From the NCBI RefSeq assembly GCF_000934725.1, contig NZ_JYNS01000010.1, positions 62,001-126,000 of the forward strand: 64,000 nucleotides of DNA. Direction: 5' to 3'. This DNA is from Methyloterricola oryzae. GTDB taxonomy: Bacteria > Pseudomonadota > Gammaproteobacteria > Methylococcales > Methylococcaceae. Below, in pieces: positions 48,865 through 60,896 of the stretch (position 1 is the stretch's first letter; each line of letters starts with the position of its first letter). The notes under the pieces are model-generated. The model worked only from the letters and a program-made list of their open reading frames with translations. It searched no databases and was not told the DNA's origin. Position numbers and translations under genes: made by a program.

Positions 48865-50085
48865 CTAACCGCCGAAGTCGTCCAGCATGATGTTCTCCCG
48901 CTCGACCCCGATGTCTTCCAGCATCTTGATCACCGCGGCGTTCATCATGGGCGGGCCGCAGAGGTAATACTCGCAGTCCTCTGGCGCCGGGTGGTTCTTC
49001 AGATAGTTCTCGTAGAGCACGTTGTGGATGAACCCGGTATAGCCGGTCCAGTTATCCTCCGGCTTCGGCTCGGAAAGGCCGATGTGCCAGGTGAAATTGG
49101 GATTTTCGGCCTGCAGGGTGTCGAAGTCGTTCACGTAGAACATTTCCCGGTAGGAGCGTGCGCCGTACCAGAAGGTCATCTTGCGCTTGGACTTGAGACG
49201 GCGCAGCTGGTCGAAGATGTGCGAGCGCATGGGCGCCATGCCGGCGCCGCCGCCCACGAACACCATCTCGTTGTCGGTCTCGCGGGCGAAGAACTCGCCG
49301 AAAGGACCCGAGACCACCACATCGTCACCCGGCTTCAGGTTGAAGATGTAGGAGGACATGATGCCCGGCGGTATATCGTCGCGGCCCGGGGGCGGCGTCG
49401 CGATACGCACGTTGAGCATGATGATGTCCTTCTCTTCCGGATAGCTGGCCATGGAGTAGGCGCGAATGGCCGGCTCCTTGACCACGGACTCGTACTTCCA
49501 CAGGTTGTACTTGTCCCACTCGTCGCGGAACTTCTCTTCCACGTCGAATTCCGAGAACTTGGCGTGATAGGCCGGGCACTCGATCTGGATGTAGCCGCCG
49601 GCGCGGAAATCGATGGTTTCCCCGGCGGGCAGTTCCAGCACCAGCTCCTTGATGAAGGTGGCCACGTTGTGGTTGGAACGCACCTTGGCGTTCCACCTCT
49701 TCACGCCGAAGACTTCGTCGTGCACGTGGATCTTCATGTTCTGCTTGACCGTCACCTGGCAGGCCAGACGGTCGCCTTCGGCCGCCTCGCGCTTGGTGAT
49801 GTGCGACAGCTCGGTGGGCAGGATGTCGCCGCCACCTTCGGTCACCTTCACCCGGCACTGGGCGCAGGTGCCGCCGCCGCCGCAGGCGGAGGACACGAAC
49901 AGGTTGTTCTCCGCCAGCGCCGTCAGCAGCTTTGAGCCGATGGGCACCTGGATCTTCTTTTCGTGGTTGATCTCGATCTCGACATTACCCTCGGCTACCA
50001 GCTTGGACTTGGCGCCCAGGATCACGAACACCAGGGCAATCACGATGGCCGTGAAAAATGTGACTCCCAGAATAATTTCCAACAT
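48865..50085 (-). CDS. nqrF: Na+-translocating NADH:quinone reductase subunit F
   Basis: A 406-residue NADH-oxidising subunit. It has an N-terminal membrane helix (3-24), a 2Fe-2S ferredoxin domain with ligands Cys68, Cys74, Cys77 and Cys109 ([11 protein letters not shown]), then FAD-binding (RAYSMASYP) and NADH-binding ([14 protein letters not shown]) domains. It ends [13 protein letters not shown]. It is the last gene of the operon. Confidence 0.97.
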   Translation of the reverse strand: MLEIILGVTFFTAIVIALVFVILGAKSKLVAEGNVEIEINHEKKIQVPIGSKLLTALAENNLFVSSACGGGGTCAQCRVKVTEGGGDILPTELSHITKREAAEGDRLACQVTVKQNMKIHVHDEVFGVKRWNAKVRSNHNVATFIKELVLELPAGETIDFRAGGYIQIECPAYHAKFSEFDVEEKFRDEWDKYNLWKYESVVKEPAIRAYSMASYPEEKDIIMLNVRIATPPPGRDDIPPGIMSSYIFNLKPGDDVVVSGPFGEFFARETDNEMVFVGGGAGMAPMRSHIFDQLRRLKSKRKMTFWYGARSYREMFYVNDFDTLQAENPNFTWHIGLSEPKPEDNWTGYTGFIHNVLYENYLKNHPAPEDCEYYLCGPPMMNAAVIKMLEDIGVERENIMLDDFGG

Positions 50086-50097
50086 CGCGAGCGATCC

Positions 50098-50706
50098 TTA
50101 GAGTTGAATGCCGGAGAAGGACATGAAGCCCAGGGCCATCAGTCCGGCAGTGATGAAGGTGATGCCCAGGCCCCGCAGGCCCGGCGGCACATCGCTGTAC
50201 TTCAGCTTCTCACGGACGCCCGCCATGGCGGTGATCGCCAGCGCCCAGCCGAAGCCGGAGGAAACGCCGTAGACCACGCTCTCGTTGAAGTTGTAGTCGC
50301 GCTCGATCATGAACAGCGAACCGGCCAGGATGGCGCAGTTCACCGTGATCAGGGGCAGGAAGATGCCCAGCGCGTTGTACAGGGCGGGGAAGAACTTATC
50401 CAGGGTCATCTCGAGGATCTGCACCATGGCGGCGATCACGCCGATGCAGCTCATCAGACCCAGGAAGCTCAGGTCGGTGTCGTTGAGACCGGCCCAGGAC
50501 AGCGCGCCTTCCTTCAGCAGATAGCTGTAGATCAGGTTGTTGGCCGGGACCGTCAGGGTCTGCACGATCATTACGGCGATGCCCAGCCCCAAGGCCGTGC
50601 CTATCTTCTTGGACACGGCGATGAAAGTGCACATCCCCAGGAAGAAGGAGAGCGCCAAGTTTTCGATGAAGATGGACTTGACGGCAAGACTGATCAAACC
50701 TTCCAT
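50098..50706 (-). CDS. nqrE: Na+-translocating NADH:quinone reductase subunit E
   Basis: A 202-residue membrane subunit with six predicted helices; with NqrD it encloses a Fe centre through conserved cysteines (here in LGMCTFIAV and [10 protein letters not shown]). The start shares a base with the nqrD stop (TAATG). Confidence 0.96.
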   Translation of the reverse strand: MEGLISLAVKSIFIENLALSFFLGMCTFIAVSKKIGTALGLGIAVMIVQTLTVPANNLIYSYLLKEGALSWAGLNDTDLSFLGLMSCIGVIAAMVQILEMTLDKFFPALYNALGIFLPLITVNCAILAGSLFMIERDYNFNESVVYGVSSGFGWALAITAMAGVREKLKYSDVPPGLRGLGITFITAGLMALGFMSFSGIQL

Positions 50707-51368
50707 TAGTGTGCCTCCCCGTGGGCTGCGTGGCTGATGGTGAAGTCGGCCTTCTCGATCTGCACCGGCTTCCAGGCGCGCACCGCCCAGATCAACAGGC
50801 CGATCAGGAAGAACGCGCTGGGCGGCAGAAGCAGCAGGCCGTTTGGCACATACCAGCCGCCATCCTTGACCAGGGGCATGATGTCGATCCCCAGCAGCTT
50901 GCCGGAACCGAACAGCTCACGCACGATGGCCACCGTGATCAGCACCAGGCTGTAGCCCAGTCCGTTGCCGACACCGTCCCAGAAGCTCTCCAGGGGCGGG
51001 TTCTTCATGGCGTAAGCTTCGGCGCGGCCCATCACGATGCAGTTGGTGATGATCAGGCCCACGAACACCGACAGCTTCTTACTGATGTCATAGGCGAAAG
51101 CCTTGAGCACCTGGTCCACCACAATCACCAGCGAGGCGATGATGACCATCTGCGCGATGATGCGGATGCTGCTCGGCACATGGTTGCGGATGAAGGCGAT
51201 GCCCGCGCTGGAGCAGGCCGTCACCGCCGTCAAAGCCAGGCTCATGATCAGCGCCGTGGACAACTGGGAGGTCACCGCCAGTGCTGAGCAAATGCCCAGC
51301 ACCTGCAAGGTGATCGGATTATTGTCGACCAGGGGGTCGAGCAGGACTTTCTTGGTTTCCGCTTGCAT
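50706..51368 (-). CDS. nqrD: Na+-translocating NADH:quinone reductase subunit D
   Basis: A 220-residue membrane subunit with six helices, homologous to NqrE. Cysteines in [10 protein letters not shown] and [13 protein letters not shown] correspond to the Fe-site positions. It is 4 bp after nqrC and coupled to nqrE by TAATG. Confidence 0.96.
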   Translation of the reverse strand: MQAETKKVLLDPLVDNNPITLQVLGICSALAVTSQLSTALIMSLALTAVTACSSAGIAFIRNHVPSSIRIIAQMVIIASLVIVVDQVLKAFAYDISKKLSVFVGLIITNCIVMGRAEAYAMKNPPLESFWDGVGNGLGYSLVLITVAIVRELFGSGKLLGIDIMPLVKDGGWYVPNGLLLLPPSAFFLIGLLIWAVRAWKPVQIEKADFTISHAAHGEAH

Positions 51369-51372
51369 GGTG

Positions 51373-52281
51373 TTAACCTCTCTGCGACCTGAGTTTTGCC
51401 AGATAGGGCGCGAATCCCTCGCTACCCAGCCAGTACTTCACCAGATTGTTCACGCCGTTGCTGGTCAGGGTGGCGCCGGCCAGGCCGTCCACCTGATGCT
51501 GCGCACCGGGCTTGGAAGGATCCACGGAACCTTTAACCAAGGTCAGGACCGGCTCACCCACCTCGGTGTGGTGCTTCTTGGAGAATTCCTGGCCCGCCTC
51601 GCTGGCTTCCTTGTAGACCTTCTTGCCCTTCCAAATCGCCTTCCACTTGGGGTTCACCACCTCACCGCCCAGGCCGGGGGTTTCCGCCTGGTCGAACAGG
51701 TTCAGACCGATCACGGTCTGCCCGTCGCCTTCCAGGGCCATGAAGCCGTACATGGTGGACCACAGGCCGTAACCATTCACCGGCAGGATGACCGCCTTGA
51801 CCTTGCCGTCCTCTTTCACCAGATAGACCTTGGCATACTTGGACTTGCGGCCGATCTTGGCGAGATCCTTGTCGGAAGGGATTTCCACGCCCAGGGCCGG
51901 ATCCTTGGCCGCCTTGCGCTGGTCGAAAGTGGCCGGATCGAAGCCGGTGGCGTACTCGCCGGTCTCCAGGTCGACGATCTTGGCTTCGAATTTCTTGAAG
52001 GCCTCTTCCACATTGGTCTTCTCGTCCAGCATGCCGACCACTTCGAGGATGTTGGTCTTCTCGTCCGCCGCCTTGTTGCTCACCTGCAATGGTTTGAGAA
52101 TGACCGCGGAACCGGACACCAGCACCGCGCCCACCAGACACAGGGCGAAGGCTACGGCCAGGGTCTTCTCGAAGCTGTCGTTGGGCAGCGCCAGGACGCG
52201 CTGCGCATAGGCATTCGCCTTCTCCATCAAGCCGGCGAATTTGTCGGACAGTGCCTGTCCGCTGCTATTGCTGTTAGGCAT
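51373..52281 (-). CDS. nqrC: Na+-translocating NADH:quinone reductase subunit C (FMN-binding)
   Basis: A 302-residue subunit with one N-terminal helix (about 41-62) and a periplasmic FMN-binding domain. The covalent flavin site is [10 protein letters not shown] with Thr271 as the expected FMN attachment residue; the first motif position is Ala rather than Ser/Thr. Flavin transfer needs ApbE, which is not in the window. The start overlaps the nqrB end by 8 bp. It has about 25 extra N-terminal residues before the helix. Confidence 0.96.
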   Translation of the reverse strand: MPNSNSSGQALSDKFAGLMEKANAYAQRVLALPNDSFEKTLAVAFALCLVGAVLVSGSAVILKPLQVSNKAADEKTNILEVVGMLDEKTNVEEAFKKFEAKIVDLETGEYATGFDPATFDQRKAAKDPALGVEIPSDKDLAKIGRKSKYAKVYLVKEDGKVKAVILPVNGYGLWSTMYGFMALEGDGQTVIGLNLFDQAETPGLGGEVVNPKWKAIWKGKKVYKEASEAGQEFSKKHHTEVGEPVLTLVKGSVDPSKPGAQHQVDGLAGATLTSNGVNNLVKYWLGSEGFAPYLAKLRSQRG

Positions 52282-53478
52282 GTCGTTTCACCCTTCTCTT
52301 GATGTTGGCCTGCACCACGAAGTAGTCGATCAAAGGTGCGAAGATGTTGCTGAACAGGATCGCCAGCATGATGCCCTCGGGGAACGCCGGGTTGACCACG
52401 CGGATCAGCACCGTCATTAAGCCGATGAGGAAGCCGAAGATCCAGCGCCCGGTCTGCGTCTGCGCCGCGCTGACCGGATCGGTGGCCATGTAGGTCATGC
52501 CGAAGGCAAAGCCGCCCAGGGTCAGGTGCCAGTACCAGGGCATGGCGAACATCAGGTTGTCCTTGCTGCCGATAATGTTGAACAGGGTGGAGGTGACCAC
52601 CATCCCTAGGAACACGCCGGCGATGATGCGCCAGGAAGCGATGCGGGTGTACACCAGGAAGGCGGCGCCCAAGAGGCATGCCAGGGTCGAGGTTTCACCC
52701 ATGGAGCCCTGCTCGATGCCGAAGAAGGTGCTGAACCAGCCGATGCCGGCATTGTTGATGGCGTCGACGCCGCCCAGGGCCGCGAGCCCCAGGGAGGTGG
52801 CTCCGCTGAAGCCGTCCACCGCGGTCCACACGGAATCGCCGGACATGCTGGCCGGATAGGCGAAATACAGGAAGGCACGGCCGGTCAAAGCGGGGTTCAT
52901 GAAGTTCTTGCCGGTCCCGCCGAACACTTCCTTGCCGATCACCACGCCGAAGGAAATGCCCAGGGCCACCTGCCACAAGGGCACGTTGGGCGGCATGGTC
53001 AGGGCGAACAGGATGGACGAGACGAAGAAGCCTTCGTTGACGTCATGCTTGCGCACCGTGGCGAACAGGACTTCCCAGATGCCGCCCGCCACCAGGGTAA
53101 CGATGTAAACTGGGAAAAAGTAGAGCGCGCCGTGGATGAAATCCGAAATGGGGTTGGCCGGATTGAAGCCGAACACGCTCATGATGGCGCCGCGCCAGCC
53201 CGGAGCCTCGGTCAGCCCCATGGCTTCCATGGCGTGATTGGCCTGGTAGCCGGTGTTGAACAGGGCCATCAACATGCACGGCAGCGCGGCGATCCAGACA
53301 TAGGTCATGACCCGCTTCAGGTCCACCGCATCACGCACATGGGTATTGCCGGCGGTGACATCCGGCGGCGCGTAGAGGAACGTATCGACCATTTCATAGA
53401 CCGGATACAGCCTCTCGAAACGCCCGCCCTTCTCGAAGAGCGGGTGAATCTTGTCAAGGAATTCTCTGGTTTTGGACA

Positions 53479-53479
<1 letters not shown>
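52274..53479 (-). CDS. nqrB: Na+-translocating NADH:quinone reductase subunit B (FMN-binding, Na+ channel)
   Basis: A 401-residue membrane subunit. The FMN-attachment motif [10 protein letters not shown] has Thr228 as the flavin site. It forms the sodium-conducting path and part of the ubiquinone site. I use the ATG at 53479 ([19 protein letters not shown]), overlapping the nqrA stop; the frame is open further to 53560 inside nqrA. Confidence 0.96.
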
Positions 53480-55390
<1,911 letters not shown>

Positions 55391-58300
55391 TCAACCGGCC
55401 GGTTCGAAGCGGGCGGACACCTTGCGGGCCTTCGACAGCTTCACCCGGCACACGCCCTTGCCGCTGCAGGCGCCGCGCCAGCCGAGGAAGCGGGAGCCGG
55501 GCTCCGGCACCGCGCTGAGTCTGACCGTGCTCCCGAGGAGGAAGCGCGCATTGCACTGCGCGCCGCAGTCAATGCCGGTCGGGTTGGAAGACACGGTGCC
55601 GGTTCCGGTGCCGGTCTTGCTCACCACCAGTTCGCGGAATTTCTGGATCTGGAACACCGCGCGAACCGTGCGCGCCTGACCCATCTTCAGCGTGCAGGCC
55701 CGATTTCCCCTACAGGCACCCCGCCACCCGGCAAACTTCGACCCCAGATCCGGGCTGGCGGTCAGCCTGAGCCGCGCTCCCTTGGGATACAGCCCCACGC
55801 AACTGTTTCCGCAATCGATGCCGCTGGGCTGGCTGAGCACACGACCCGCCCCGCCCCCCGAGGTCTTGACCGTCAACTTGAAGCGCGCGGAGCGTCGGTA
55901 CACCGCGCCGAAATCCGCATTGGCGAGCCACAGCTCGGCGGCCCCCGCCGGCGTGACGCGGTTGCTGCCCAGCGCCTGGCGATACAAGGAACGCAGCCCA
56001 TCGGCGCTCGCCCCTGCCGAATACACGATGGCGCTGTCGTCGCCACTGAAAACGGGGCTGGCGGTTCCAATGGTTTCGGCGATGGTGCCGGTTTCTCCAG
56101 TACTCAGCCGGGTGGCCAGCACCGTGGTCGTGCCGGTCTCCGCATCCCGGGCTTCGAAGGTGAGCAGATCATCGTTGAGACTGCCGACCGCCGGGTTGCC
56201 AATATCCCGGCCGAGCACCGGGGGAACCAGGATGAGAGTCTGGCCCGTGGCCAGGTCGATGGCGTACACGCTCCAGGCCCGCACTTCCGTGCCGTCGTCC
56301 TGTGCGATGGCGTTGAGCGCATCGTAGATCAGGAACCGGTCGTTGCTGGTGAAGGCCATGACGTCCGCCTGCACCACGGAACTGATGTTCACCCCTTCCG
56401 TACCGGGCGCCACCAGCTTGTAGCTGACGCGGGTATTCTTGCGCGTGTCGATGGTCAGGATCTCGTTGCTGGGACTGCCATCCGGATTCAGCATGACGAA
56501 AGCGAAATTCTCACCGTCAGGCGCCATCGCCACGGAATGCACATTGAACAGACCCAGGCACTCCTCGCCGTTGATGGGCACCTTGGTGTCGATCAGGCAG
56601 GCATCCTGCAGACCGTCCACGTAGATCCCCAGCTTGCCATTGGCCGATACCGAAGGCCGCGCCGGTTGCACCGAGCCGGGACTCATGACGGTTCCGGAGG
56701 CATCGTCGCCCTGGGCCAGCTCACGCCGGCCCAACATGTAACCGCCGCGCGAGCTGTCGAAGTAGACGAACAGCACGGCATCGTTGCCACTCACCGTCGG
56801 CGCGGTGCCGGAATCACCGGAGGGCGTCGTGGGGTTGGGAATTTCCACCACATCGAACGCCTCGGCCACCCGCTGCGCCTGCACCGATCCCGCGCCGAAC
56901 AGTTCCTCCGCGGATTGGATGCAGGCCAGGCGCGCATCGGCGAACTGGGCATTCTGCGTGAGATGAAACGCCAGGGCGCGGTAGAAGATGCGCTCGGCGT
57001 CGGCCCGGCCGATGGCCTGATCCAGGCCTTCGGCCAGCAGGTAGTAGGCCCGGTTGATGATGCCCGAGTTGATGTGAACGCCGCCGTTGTCCTGGGTGGT
57101 CCTGATGTAATCGCTCATTTTCGAGGGGTATGGCACTCCGGACGACAGCAGCAGCGCCGACGGGTCCTTCATGTTGCGCACGGGTTCACTCAGGCGCGAG
57201 CCCATCAGCCAGTCATTGCTGCCCTCAGCGTAATACTCCACCATTTCCCCGAAGATATCGGAAAACGCCTCGTTCAGCGCCCCCGACTGCCCCTGATAAA
57301 CCAGGTTCGCCGTATACGAGGTGACGCCGTGGGTGAGTTCGTGGGCAACCACGTCCAGGGCGCCAGCGAAAGGCTGAGCGTCGCCGAAGAACATGGTGCC
57401 CAGATCAGAGGCCCAGAAGGCGTTGTCGAATCCGCGGCCCAGGCGCACTACCCCCAGAATGTTGCCCCCGGCGCCGTCGATGGAGTTGCGTCCGTGCCGG
57501 GTCTGATAGTAGTCGTAGGTCTGCGAGAAGCCGGACGCCGCGCTGACCCCGTCAGCCAGCCAGACGCGGTTGGCATTGCCGCTGGACACCACGACGGTGC
57601 TGGGCAGGGTCTGCGGGTTGGACGTGGGCGGCTGGTTGCGGGCGTCCTGCACGATGATGGCGCCGCGGGTGGTGCGAGCCTGGGGTGGATTGGAGCGGGC
57701 GGCATCGAACATGGCCTTGCTGGTGTCGGTCAGGTAATAGGTTCCACCCTCCAGCCACAGGTTCAAGGCCCTGGACGCACCGAACAGGTCCACGCCGGAA
57801 CCTGCCGCGGCCACCTCCTCGACCTCGTTGAAGCGGCTCAGGACGGTGCCGTCCTGAGCGTCCACCACTACCGTCCAGCGCTCCCGCAGCGAGCGCACCA
57901 GCTTGAGCTTCCAGGCCAGGCGCGGCACCCCATCCACCGCCCCGTAGACAATCAGGTCAGGCCCGTCCAGGCGGCCGAACCCATCAGGCCAAAGCCCACG
58001 CGTGATCGCCTTGGCCCGCTCCGGGGCCAACCTGGGCTTAGGGTCGAGGGTACGCGGCGTCGGAACGAACGCGCCGGACACCGAGGCGATCTGGCCGTCG
58101 CCCTCCATGTGAACCGTCAGTCCCGCGGGCCAGACCGGCAGATTTCGGTACTTCTGCCGGAAGCGCAGGTGCCGGTAACCCAATTCGTCGGAGATTTCGC
58201 GGGCGAACTCCAGTTCCTGGTCGGGGTCGTCGAGTCGCAGGTAGTCGCGGAACGCCGCAAGAAACCGGCGGGCCGTGGCGGCGTCATCCTGGGACGAAGC

Positions 58301-58813
58301 GGCTCGCAGGGCACTGATCGCCGCCTGCAGCGGCAGCCGCCGGCCATCCGGCTGCAATGCACCCTGGATCAGCCGCGGTGTGCCGATGCCGCGCATGTGC
58401 ACCTCCAGTCGGCGGCCAGGCCCTTGCGAGGCAACCGGCGCCGGCCGCGTGGCGGGCGCTGTGGCGGCGCCGAGCAGGACTCGCAGCGTGCCCGCCGTTG
58501 ACGCGGCGGAACCCGGTGGCACCGGCGCCAGCCGTCGGGCTCGCAATGTATTGAGCGTCTGCTGCAAGTGCTCCGCCACCACCCCACTGGCAGCGTTCTC
58601 GGGCGCCAAAGGTGCAACATTCGTGGCGACCGGCGCGGCCTCTCCAGCAGTCAAAGGGATCACGCGGATTTCCTCGGGCGCCGCCACGGCCGCCAGTCCC
58701 GTTGCCAGCAGAATGGCCGCCAGGAAGGCGGCTCGAAATCCCTTGCCGCTTCCCGCCCGGCGATCGAAGCCGTCACCGACGCAAGCCGCAAGGTAAACAA
58801 AGCCGCATCGCAT
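55391..58813 (-). CDS. Secreted M4-family (thermolysin-like) zinc metallopeptidase with C-terminal propeller and repeat domains
   Basis: A 1140-residue preproprotein. The ATG at 58813 has GGAG upstream; the frame stays open further. A signal peptide (to about 48) precedes an FTP/PepSY propeptide (about 110-330) and the M4 catalytic domain: HELTH near 490, the Glu ligand in NEAFSDIFGE (about 514), and the transition-state His in VHINSGIINRAYY (about 580). After the peptidase, a TolB/WD40-like beta propeller spans about 690-980. Two Cys-containing InlB/BACON-like repeats of about 70 residues each follow (GIDCGNSCVG and GIDCGAQCNA). Most M4 peptidases end much earlier, so the C-terminal half is an elaboration, probably for binding to surfaces or polymers. 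Confidence 0.88.
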   Translation of the reverse strand: MRCGFVYLAACVGDGFDRRAGSGKGFRAAFLAAILLATGLAAVAAPEEIRVIPLTAGEAAPVATNVAPLAPENAASGVVAEHLQQTLNTLRARRLAPVPPGSAASTAGTLRVLLGAATAPATRPAPVASQGPGRRLEVHMRGIGTPRLIQGALQPDGRRLPLQAAISALRAASSQDDAATARRFLAAFRDYLRLDDPDQELEFAREISDELGYRHLRFRQKYRNLPVWPAGLTVHMEGDGQIASVSGAFVPTPRTLDPKPRLAPERAKAITRGLWPDGFGRLDGPDLIVYGAVDGVPRLAWKLKLVRSLRERWTVVVDAQDGTVLSRFNEVEEVAAAGSGVDLFGASRALNLWLEGGTYYLTDTSKAMFDAARSNPPQARTTRGAIIVQDARNQPPTSNPQTLPSTVVVSSGNANRVWLADGVSAASGFSQTYDYYQTRHGRNSIDGAGGNILGVVRLGRGFDNAFWASDLGTMFFGDAQPFAGALDVVAHELTHGVTSYTANLVYQGQSGALNEAFSDIFGEMVEYYAEGSNDWLMGSRLSEPVRNMKDPSALLLSSGVPYPSKMSDYIRTTQDNGGVHINSGIINRAYYLLAEGLDQAIGRADAERIFYRALAFHLTQNAQFADARLACIQSAEELFGAGSVQAQRVAEAFDVVEIPNPTTPSGDSGTAPTVSGNDAVLFVYFDSSRGGYMLGRRELAQGDDASGTVMSPGSVQPARPSVSANGKLGIYVDGLQDACLIDTKVPINGEECLGLFNVHSVAMAPDGENFAFVMLNPDGSPSNEILTIDTRKNTRVSYKLVAPGTEGVNISSVVQADVMAFTSNDRFLIYDALNAIAQDDGTEVRAWSVYAIDLATGQTLILVPPVLGRDIGNPAVGSLNDDLLTFEARDAETGTTTVLATRLSTGETGTIAETIGTASPVFSGDDSAIVYSAGASADGLRSLYRQALGSNRVTPAGAAELWLANADFGAVYRRSARFKLTVKTSGGGAGRVLSQPSGIDCGNSCVGLYPKGARLRLTASPDLGSKFAGWRGACRGNRACTLKMGQARTVRAVFQIQKFRELVVSKTGTGTGTVSSNPTGIDCGAQCNARFLLGSTVRLSAVPEPGSRFLGWRGACSGKGVCRVKLSKARKVSARFEPAG

Positions 58814-58838
58814 GACCGTACTCCAGGTTATGGCGCCT

Positions 58839-59513
58839 TCAGCGGGGCGCCGAAAGTTGTTCCAGGACATCACCGTTGCCCGCGTCCATGACGAGGGTAA
58901 TGGCCTTGTCGATGCCCTGCACCACGCGCAGTCGGTAGGCCAGCTTCGGGCCGGCGCTGGTTCCACGCCAAATGCCCAGTTCCGGACGGCAGCCCGCGCA
59001 CGACTGGCCGAGGATACGTCCGGCCTGCTTGAGGGCAGCCGGCTCATCCAGCCTGGGCCGCGCATTCAGTGCAGTGGGCGTGGGAATGTAGTCGCCTTCC
59101 ACCAGGTACACGGCATGCTGCGCATTCCAATGTACGTTCAGGCTGCTGCCCCAAACCGGCAATCCGCGGTATTGCTGCCCCAGGCGCGCGTGCCTGAAAC
59201 CCAGTTCATCGCCCGCCACCGATTGTACGACCAATTCCTGCCGGGGATCCTTAAGGCACGTTCGCGGCCCCAGGGCCGCCATGAAATAGAGGGATGCGGG
59301 CCCCCAATCGCCGGCCTTGAGCATAGCCTGAAAGGCTGCGTCCTGGGCCAGGAAATCCGACAAGCCGGCGCCCTTCAGCCGTTTCAAAGTACCCGTCGCC
59401 TCATTCAACAGAACCTCTGACGCCACCGGCCAGCCCGCTCCCTGCTGGCGCGCCGCCCCGCTGGCAAGCGCGACCAGGGACAGACAGGCCGGCAGCAACC
59501 ACAACCACCTCAT
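58839..59513 (-). CDS. Secreted stand-alone FTP/PepSY propeptide-like protein
   Basis: A 224-residue protein with a signal peptide (1-19, ending ASG). It resembles only the propeptide part of thermolysin-type peptidases: VVQSVAGDELGFRHARLGQQ followed by YRGLPVWGSSLNVHWN, then KLAYRLRVVQ near the end. No HELTH or other catalytic motif exists. It lies 25 bp upstream of the M4 peptidase gene and points the same way. It may be an inhibitor or folding helper in trans, or the relic of a second peptidase; a short CAGC pair at about residue 170 is of unknown use. Confidence 0.75.
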   Translation of the reverse strand: MRWLWLLPACLSLVALASGAARQQGAGWPVASEVLLNEATGTLKRLKGAGLSDFLAQDAAFQAMLKAGDWGPASLYFMAALGPRTCLKDPRQELVVQSVAGDELGFRHARLGQQYRGLPVWGSSLNVHWNAQHAVYLVEGDYIPTPTALNARPRLDEPAALKQAGRILGQSCAGCRPELGIWRGTSAGPKLAYRLRVVQGIDKAITLVMDAGNGDVLEQLSAPR

Positions 59514-59525
59514 GGCCCGGACACC

Positions 59526-60731
59526 TCAGCCTTCCCCGGCGGTCACCGGCACCCTGCCTCCGGGAAAAACCCAAAAGCGCAGCAACAGGGTGGCCGCAAG
59601 GGCGCAGCCGGCGGAAAACGCGAAGGCGGGCAGTGCGCCCACGGCTTGATAAAGCGTGCCGAACAGCAGCGAAGCAGGCAGAAGCAGAAGACCCAGCACC
59701 AGATTGAACCAGCCGAAGGCGGTGCCGCGCAACGCGGCGGGCGCAAGATCGGCCACCAGTGCCCTTTCCACGCCCTCGGTGGCCGCCAGCACCACGCCGT
59801 ACGACGCGAACAGCGTGAGCAGCGCAATACCGTCCGACGCCAAAAGCCCCAAGCCCAGATATAAGGCGGCATAAGCGGACCAGCCGATAAGCATGAAGCG
59901 GACCCGCCCGAGGCGGTCGGACCAGCCGGACAGATGGGTCGACAGCAGCGCCGCCGTCAGCGAGACGAGCGCCCACAAGAGCGGAATTTGCGCCTGCGCC
60001 ACCCCCAATTCGGAGGCCCGCAGCAGCAGGAACATATTGGAGGAGTTGCCCAGGGTGAACAAGGCCACGGCGCACAGATAGCGCTTGAACGCGGGCGGCA
60101 GGCCTTCCAGGCTCCAGCTGAATTCGGGCGGCTTTGCGGGCCGCGTGCCTGGAGGCTCGCGGATCGCCAGTGCCAGCACCAGGGTCAACAGCCCTGGAGC
60201 CAGCGACCAGAGAAAGATGTCGCGCAGTGGAACGTCCTGAGCCAGCAGCAGCGCCGCTGCGACAGGGCCTATCACGGCTCCGGCGTTATCCATGGCGCGG
60301 TGCAGTCCAAAGGCCACACCCCGGCGCCCGGCGGGTACGCTGTTGGCAAGCAGGGCATCCCGCGGCGAGGTGCGCAGGCCCTTGCCGATGCGGTCGACGA
60401 AACGGATCACCAGTACCCACAGCCAGCTTCCCGCCACTGCGATCAATGGCCGGCCCAAACCCGCCAGGGCATAGCCGACCACGATCCAGGGCTTGGCGGA
60501 GCGGGTGCGGTCCATCATGACGCCGGAGAACAATTTCAGCAGGCTCGCCGTGGCCTCGGCGATACCCTCGATCAAGCCCAGGGCTCGCGGCCCCGCCATC
60601 AGCACCGAGGACAGGTAAAGGGGCATCAGCGGGTAGAGCAGGTCGCTGGCGGCATCGTTGCACAGGCTAACCAGACCGATCAGCCAGACATTGGCGGGCA
60701 GCCCCCTCAGCACGCCGGCCTCGCCCGGCAC
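59526..60731 (-). CDS. Major facilitator superfamily transporter
   Basis: A 401-residue inner-membrane protein with about 12 helices. The MFS loop-2/3 motif variant is FSGVMMDRTRSAKPW, and RFVDRIGKGLRTSPRDALLA matches a subgroup of bacterial MFS carriers found in proteobacteria. The substrate is unknown. The start lies 13 bp upstream of the FTP gene's ATG on the same strand, so it may be the first gene of an operon with the secreted proteins. Confidence 0.88.
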   Translation of the reverse strand: MPGEAGVLRGLPANVWLIGLVSLCNDAASDLLYPLMPLYLSSVLMAGPRALGLIEGIAEATASLLKLFSGVMMDRTRSAKPWIVVGYALAGLGRPLIAVAGSWLWVLVIRFVDRIGKGLRTSPRDALLANSVPAGRRGVAFGLHRAMDNAGAVIGPVAAALLLAQDVPLRDIFLWSLAPGLLTLVLALAIREPPGTRPAKPPEFSWSLEGLPPAFKRYLCAVALFTLGNSSNMFLLLRASELGVAQAQIPLLWALVSLTAALLSTHLSGWSDRLGRVRFMLIGWSAYAALYLGLGLLASDGIALLTLFASYGVVLAATEGVERALVADLAPAALRGTAFGWFNLVLGLLLLPASLLFGTLYQAVGALPAFAFSAGCALAATLLLRFWVFPGGRVPVTAGEG

Positions 60732-60896
60732 GTCCGATTGTCAACCCAGCGAAGTTGCAGCATCGTCACAGAGATTTCTCCTATCAGGAAAACTCACTCG
60801 TATAATGGCTGGAACACCCACGTCCCCAAGACCAGGCAGCGGCTGATCGCGGTCTCTGGGCATTAGCGTATCACCATGTATCGGTAGCGAGTGAAC

